Shown here: positions 61,749 through 64,000 of the stretch, one piece after another
How the letters are laid out: each line of letters opens with the position of its first letter
How positions within the stretch are numbered: position 1 is the stretch's first letter
Assembly (NCBI GenBank): GCA_000277545.1
Contig: AKXM01000027.1
Span: 21,554-85,553, forward strand
DNA from: Enterobacter sp. Ag1
Lineage (GTDB): Bacteria > Pseudomonadota > Gammaproteobacteria > Enterobacterales > Enterobacteriaceae
Reading direction: 5' to 3'
DNA length: 64,000 nucleotides
The notes under the pieces: model-generated
The model's database searches: none
The model's input: the letters and a program-made list of their open reading frames with translations, nothing else
What the model was told of the DNA's origin: nothing
Translations under genes and position numbers: made by a program

Positions 61749-61775
61749 TTAAAAACCCCCGGCGTAGGCCGGGGG
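61749..61775 (-). terminator. Terminator-like hairpin between livK and livH
   Basis: On the minus strand an 8-bp stem (CCCCCGGC / GCCGGGGG) with a 4-base loop is followed by five T, then AAAAGG. It lies 25 bases after the livK stop codon and just before the livH start. It should act as a partial stop that leaves livK in excess. Confidence 0.8.
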
Positions 61776-61799
61776 TGGGATGACTGTGCAGCCTTCGCC

Positions 61800-62909
61800 T
61801 TACTTCGCCACGGAGGACGAACCATCGGCGTGCCACTGGAAGACACCGAATTCAAATCCTTTCAAATCGCCTTTCTCATCCCAGTTCAGCGGCCCAATCA
61901 CGGTGTTCGCACCGTGTGCTTTTAAATCTTTTACCAGCGCAGCAGGATCTTTGCTGCCGGTGCGGTCCATGGCGGTGGCCAGAGACTGAACTGCCGCGTA
62001 GGTGATCCACACATACGTGCCGCTCGGGTCTTTCTTCGCCGCTTTCAGCTCATCAACGATAGCTTTGTTGGCCGGATCCTGGTCATAGCGCTTAGGCATG
62101 GTGACCAGCATCCCTTCGCCCGCAGGGCCAGCGATATTGGACAGAGAAGCGTTACCCACGCCTTCCGGCCCCATAAACTGGGTTTTCAGGCCAACGGCGC
62201 GTGCCTGGCGCAGGATCTGCCCCATTTCCGGGTAGTAGCCGCCGTAGTAAACGAAGTCGATATTTTCTTTCTGCAGACGCGCCACCAGAGTGGAGAAGTC
62301 TTTGTCGCCGGCGGTGATCCCGTCGAAGAACACGATGTTTGCGCCGCCTTTTTTCAGGCCATCCTGCACGGAGCGCGCCAGACCTTCGCCGTACTGCTGC
62401 TTATCGTGGATGATTGCGATGCGCTGCGGCTTAACTTGCTCCAGAATATATTTGGACGCCGTTGGACCCTGGGAAGAGTCGAGGCCCGCGGTACGCATGA
62501 TCATGCCGTAGCCGCGCTGGGTCAGCTCAGGGTTGGTCGCGCCCGGAGTGATCATCAGGATGCCTTCATCTTCATAGATGTCTGAAGCCGGCTGGGTGGA
62601 AGAGGAGCACAGGTGGCCGATAACGTACTTCACGCCGTCGTTAACGATTTTGTTGGCAACCGCCACGGCCTGTTTTGGGTCGCAGGCATCGTCATATTCA
62701 ACGCCAACCAGCTTGTCGCCTTTGATCCCGCCTTTGGCGTTGATGTCTTTGATAGCCTGGCGAGCACCGTTAAATTCCATGTCGCCCCACTGCGCGACCG
62801 GGCCTGACATTGCCCCGACAACAGCCACTTTGATATCACCCGCGGTTGCCGCGTGAGACACAGCCAACGCCACCAGCCCGGCCAGTAATGTCTTCGCGTT
62901 CATCTTCAT
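61800..62909 (-). CDS. livK: Leucine-specific periplasmic binding protein LivK
   Basis: A 369-residue binding protein, the length of E. coli LivK. The signal peptide ends at ATAG before [12 protein letters not shown]. Residues around [14 protein letters not shown] and [13 protein letters not shown] follow LivK rather than LivJ of E. coli. The cysteine pair in DDACDP and GHLCSSS is present. The start at 62909 ([11 protein letters not shown]) has GGGG 9 bases upstream; an 11-codon longer frame is rejected. It is the first gene of livKHMGF. In E. coli livJ lies beyond panM, which would put it beyond this window. Confidence 0.95.
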   Translation of the reverse strand: MKMNAKTLLAGLVALAVSHAATAGDIKVAVVGAMSGPVAQWGDMEFNGARQAIKDINAKGGIKGDKLVGVEYDDACDPKQAVAVANKIVNDGVKYVIGHLCSSSTQPASDIYEDEGILMITPGATNPELTQRGYGMIMRTAGLDSSQGPTASKYILEQVKPQRIAIIHDKQQYGEGLARSVQDGLKKGGANIVFFDGITAGDKDFSTLVARLQKENIDFVYYGGYYPEMGQILRQARAVGLKTQFMGPEGVGNASLSNIAGPAGEGMLVTMPKRYDQDPANKAIVDELKAAKKDPSGTYVWITYAAVQSLATAMDRTGSKDPAALVKDLKAHGANTVIGPLNWDEKGDLKGFEFGVFQWHADGSSSVAK

Positions 62910-63307
62910 TCGTTCCATCCCCATAACTTGGTTAAAAAGCACTCAGTACCTTTTATAATCAATGACCATTTTTATCAGTGCCGTTAAGGAGTTAGCGGTA
63001 AATTTTACAATTTATCAGACTAAACTCTCTATTTTTCAGGCGATTAAGTAGAGATAATATTCTGTATTTCGCCATAGTTAAACAAAAAAAAGCACCAAAA
63101 TCAGCATAAAATAGCGGTACAAAGAGCCGAACAATTCACTGGATTTTAGTGCTTTATCCTGGTCAGGATTCAATCTGCCGCGTTAAAGGCTGGCTTATCT
63201 TTTCGCTAAAAAGTAATCAACTGCTGAACGGCATAAAAAAGATAAAGCGTCTGAGGCAAATAAATTGGTTACACTCGGGGTTTTCCCGCTTTTTGGTTAG
63301 GTCACTT
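62910..63307. promoter_or_regulatory. Divergent control region livK / panM with two inverted repeats
   Basis: A 398-base AT-rich gap. It holds the inverted pair AAAGCACCAAAATCAG (63089-63104) and CTGGATTTTAGTGCTTT (63139-63155), and a perfect palindrome ATCCTG-GT-CAGGAT (63156-63169). In E. coli the liv genes are controlled by Lrp and leucine; these sites may be part of that, which is inference. I see no gene in the gap; the open frame reaching into it upstream of panM has no ribosome binding site. Confidence 0.6.
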
Positions 63308-63688
63308 ATGAAACTCACTATCATTCGTCTGTTTGAGTTTAGCGCTCAGGATAAAATTGACCTCGGCAAGATCTGGCCGGAATACTCCAGCGGTTCACTG
63401 ACCCTTAGCGACAATGAAAGGATCTACGCCGCAAAATTTAACGAACGCCTGCTCGGCGCGGTGCGCGTCACGCTCACAGGGGATGCCGGAGCGCTGGATT
63501 CTCTGCGCGTTCGTGAAATTACCCGCCGCAGAGGCGTGGGGCAGTATTTGCTGGAAGAGGTTATGCGGGATAACCCGGCGATTAAACACTGGTGGCTGGC
63601 AGATGTTGGCGTTGAGGATCGTGCCGTGATGACGGCGTTTATGCAGGCTTCCGGGTTCTGCGAGCAGAGCGGCGGTTGGGGGAGGTAA
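63308..63688 (+). CDS. panM: PanD maturation factor PanM (GNAT fold)
   Basis: A 126-residue GNAT-fold protein (127 in E. coli). PanM binds acetyl-CoA and triggers self-cleavage of pro-PanD to active aspartate decarboxylase, so it links CoA level to beta-alanine and pantothenate synthesis. The acetyl-CoA site RRRGVGQYLLEEV lies near residues 76-88. The start at 63308 (MKLTIIRLFEF) is set by the family N-terminus; a frame open 53 codons farther is not coding. It is divergent from livK, as in E. coli. Confidence 0.94.
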   Translation: MKLTIIRLFEFSAQDKIDLGKIWPEYSSGSLTLSDNERIYAAKFNERLLGAVRVTLTGDAGALDSLRVREITRRRGVGQYLLEEVMRDNPAIKHWWLADVGVEDRAVMTAFMQASGFCEQSGGWGR

Positions 63689-63776
63689 GCGGGTTTCCCA
63701 CCTGCATCCTTGCAGCAGATAAGTCGCTCTATGAAGGTACGGCTTTTCCCTCATCCACAACGTCGCTGCTTGTTTA

Positions 63777-63799
63777 CCCTCTCCCTACAAGGGACAGGG
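63777..63799 (+). repeat. Dispersed GC-rich hairpin repeat, degenerate copy 7
   Basis: CCCTCTCCC, TACAA, GGGACAGGG: the core stem with one mismatch, after TTTA. It lies about 90 bases after the panM stop codon. Confidence 0.65.
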
Positions 63800-63828
63800 A
63801 ATAAACAATATTCCCGTCGGCCGTTTTC

Positions 63829-63844
63829 CCCCTCTCCCTCTGGG
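63829..63844 (+). repeat. Half of a dispersed hairpin repeat, copy 8, cut by an insertion sequence
   Basis: CCCCTCTCCCTCTGGG should continue as AGAGGG to close the stem, but the sequence switches to TGTACAGTCC. The left half of the palindrome is present and the right half is missing. Confidence 0.6.
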
Positions 63845-64000
63845 TGTACAGTCCGGGGACATGGTAGACAGGTGTTCGCAGACATGGTGAACACTTTTTA
63901 ACATCCTTTACCCATGGTGATCGACTTATTCTTCAGGTCGATCACCCCCACCTTCGTGCTGTACCACCACACTTCATAACATCCGTCTTCCATCGTCTCT
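63845..64000 (-). mobile_element. Insertion sequence, one end (truncated by window edge)
   Basis: From 63845 the sequence begins TGTACAGTCCGGGG and shows a subterminal repeat: GACATGGTAGACA (63858-63870) and GACATGGTGAACA (63881-63893), 23 bases apart. Then follows the 3' end of an open frame on the minus strand. TG-starting ends, repeated subterminal motifs and a transposase tail close to the end are typical of IS481/IS3-like elements. The family is a guess; the rest lies beyond the window. Confidence 0.65.
63898..64000 (-). CDS. Probable transposase/integrase C-terminal tail (partial)
   Basis: Minus-strand frame open to the right edge, with 33 codons then TAA at 63900-63898. The peptide contains MEDGCYEVWWYST and ends DLKNKSITMGKGC. 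A beta-rich tail with an aromatic YEVWWY stretch fits the C-terminal domain of IS481-type DDE transposases, though I cannot name the element. The stop codon lies 53 bases inside the presumed end at 63845, which is usual for a compact insertion sequence. Confidence 0.55.
   Translation of the reverse strand, partial: ETMEDGCYEVWWYSTKVGVIDLKNKSITMGKGC

Larger units (their letters stand above)
63689..63897. other. Repeat-bearing gap after panM
   Basis: A non-coding stretch with one complete degenerate hairpin repeat, one interrupted copy and the outer end of an insertion sequence, each annotated separately. No gene was recognised in it. Confidence 0.6.

Overview
The window is a stretch of chromosome from a member of the Enterobacteriaceae. 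Nearly every gene can be recognised as an ortholog of the Escherichia coli K-12 mrcA-to-panM region (about minute 75-77), usually with the same length and start. The proteins are close to, but clearly not identical with, the E. coli ones. Several E. coli K-12 genes are missing: gntT, rtcBAR, yzgL and the gene between feoC and bioH. This points to a relative such as Cedecea, Enterobacter, Kluyvera or similar; the sequence alone does not settle the genus. No tRNA, rRNA, CRISPR array or prophage was seen. Apart from one truncated insertion sequence at the right edge, this is core genome.

Layout, left to right. (1) 1-6.7 kb, envelope and stress: the 3' part of mrcA (PBP1a), nudE, the Rcs inhibitor igaA, and the yrfG-hslR-hslO group (nucleotidase, Hsp15, Hsp33). 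(2) 6.7-15.7 kb: yhgE, pckA, the envZ-ompR osmosensor pair, and greB and tex (transcription). (3) 16.2-19.0 kb: the feoABC ferrous iron operon behind a long leader with a perfect FNR site and a Fur-like site. (4) 19.1-21.2 kb: bioH, gntX, nfuA. (5) 21.3-28.9 kb: the malPQ operon and its activator malT. (6) 29.0-32.7 kb: glpD and the divergent glpE-glpG-glpR operon. This block is inverted relative to E. coli K-12 and has inverted copies of a repeat at its ends. (7) 32.9-42.4 kb: the glycogen operon glgB-glgX-glgC-glgA-glgP. (8) 42.6-47.6 kb: asd, yhgN, and gluconate uptake and phosphorylation (gntK-gntU) with the repressor gntR. (9) 47.7-52.8 kb: yhhW, yhhX, the Fur-controlled small RNA ryhB, yhhY, ggt, yhhA. 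(10) 52.8-57.8 kb: the phosphate-starvation operon ugpBAECQ behind a PhoB box array. (11) 58.1-63.7 kb: the leucine transport operon livKHMGF, then panM. (12) 63.7-64.0 kb: repeat hairpins, the last of which is cut by one end of an insertion sequence.

Functionally the window is rich in carbon storage and use. Maltodextrin (malPQ), glycogen (glg), glycerol-3-phosphate (glpD, ugp), gluconate (gnt) and gluconeogenesis (pckA) genes lie side by side, each with its own regulator. Iron control appears twice (feo and ryhB).

I did not find an undescribed multi-gene system. The most interesting features are structural: a family of dispersed GC-rich hairpins found between genes, an inversion bounded by inverted members of that family, an insertion sequence that seems to have entered another member, and several unexplained inverted repeats in promoter regions. 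Start codons were revised from the longest open frame in about fifteen genes, using ribosome binding sites and known family N-termini.
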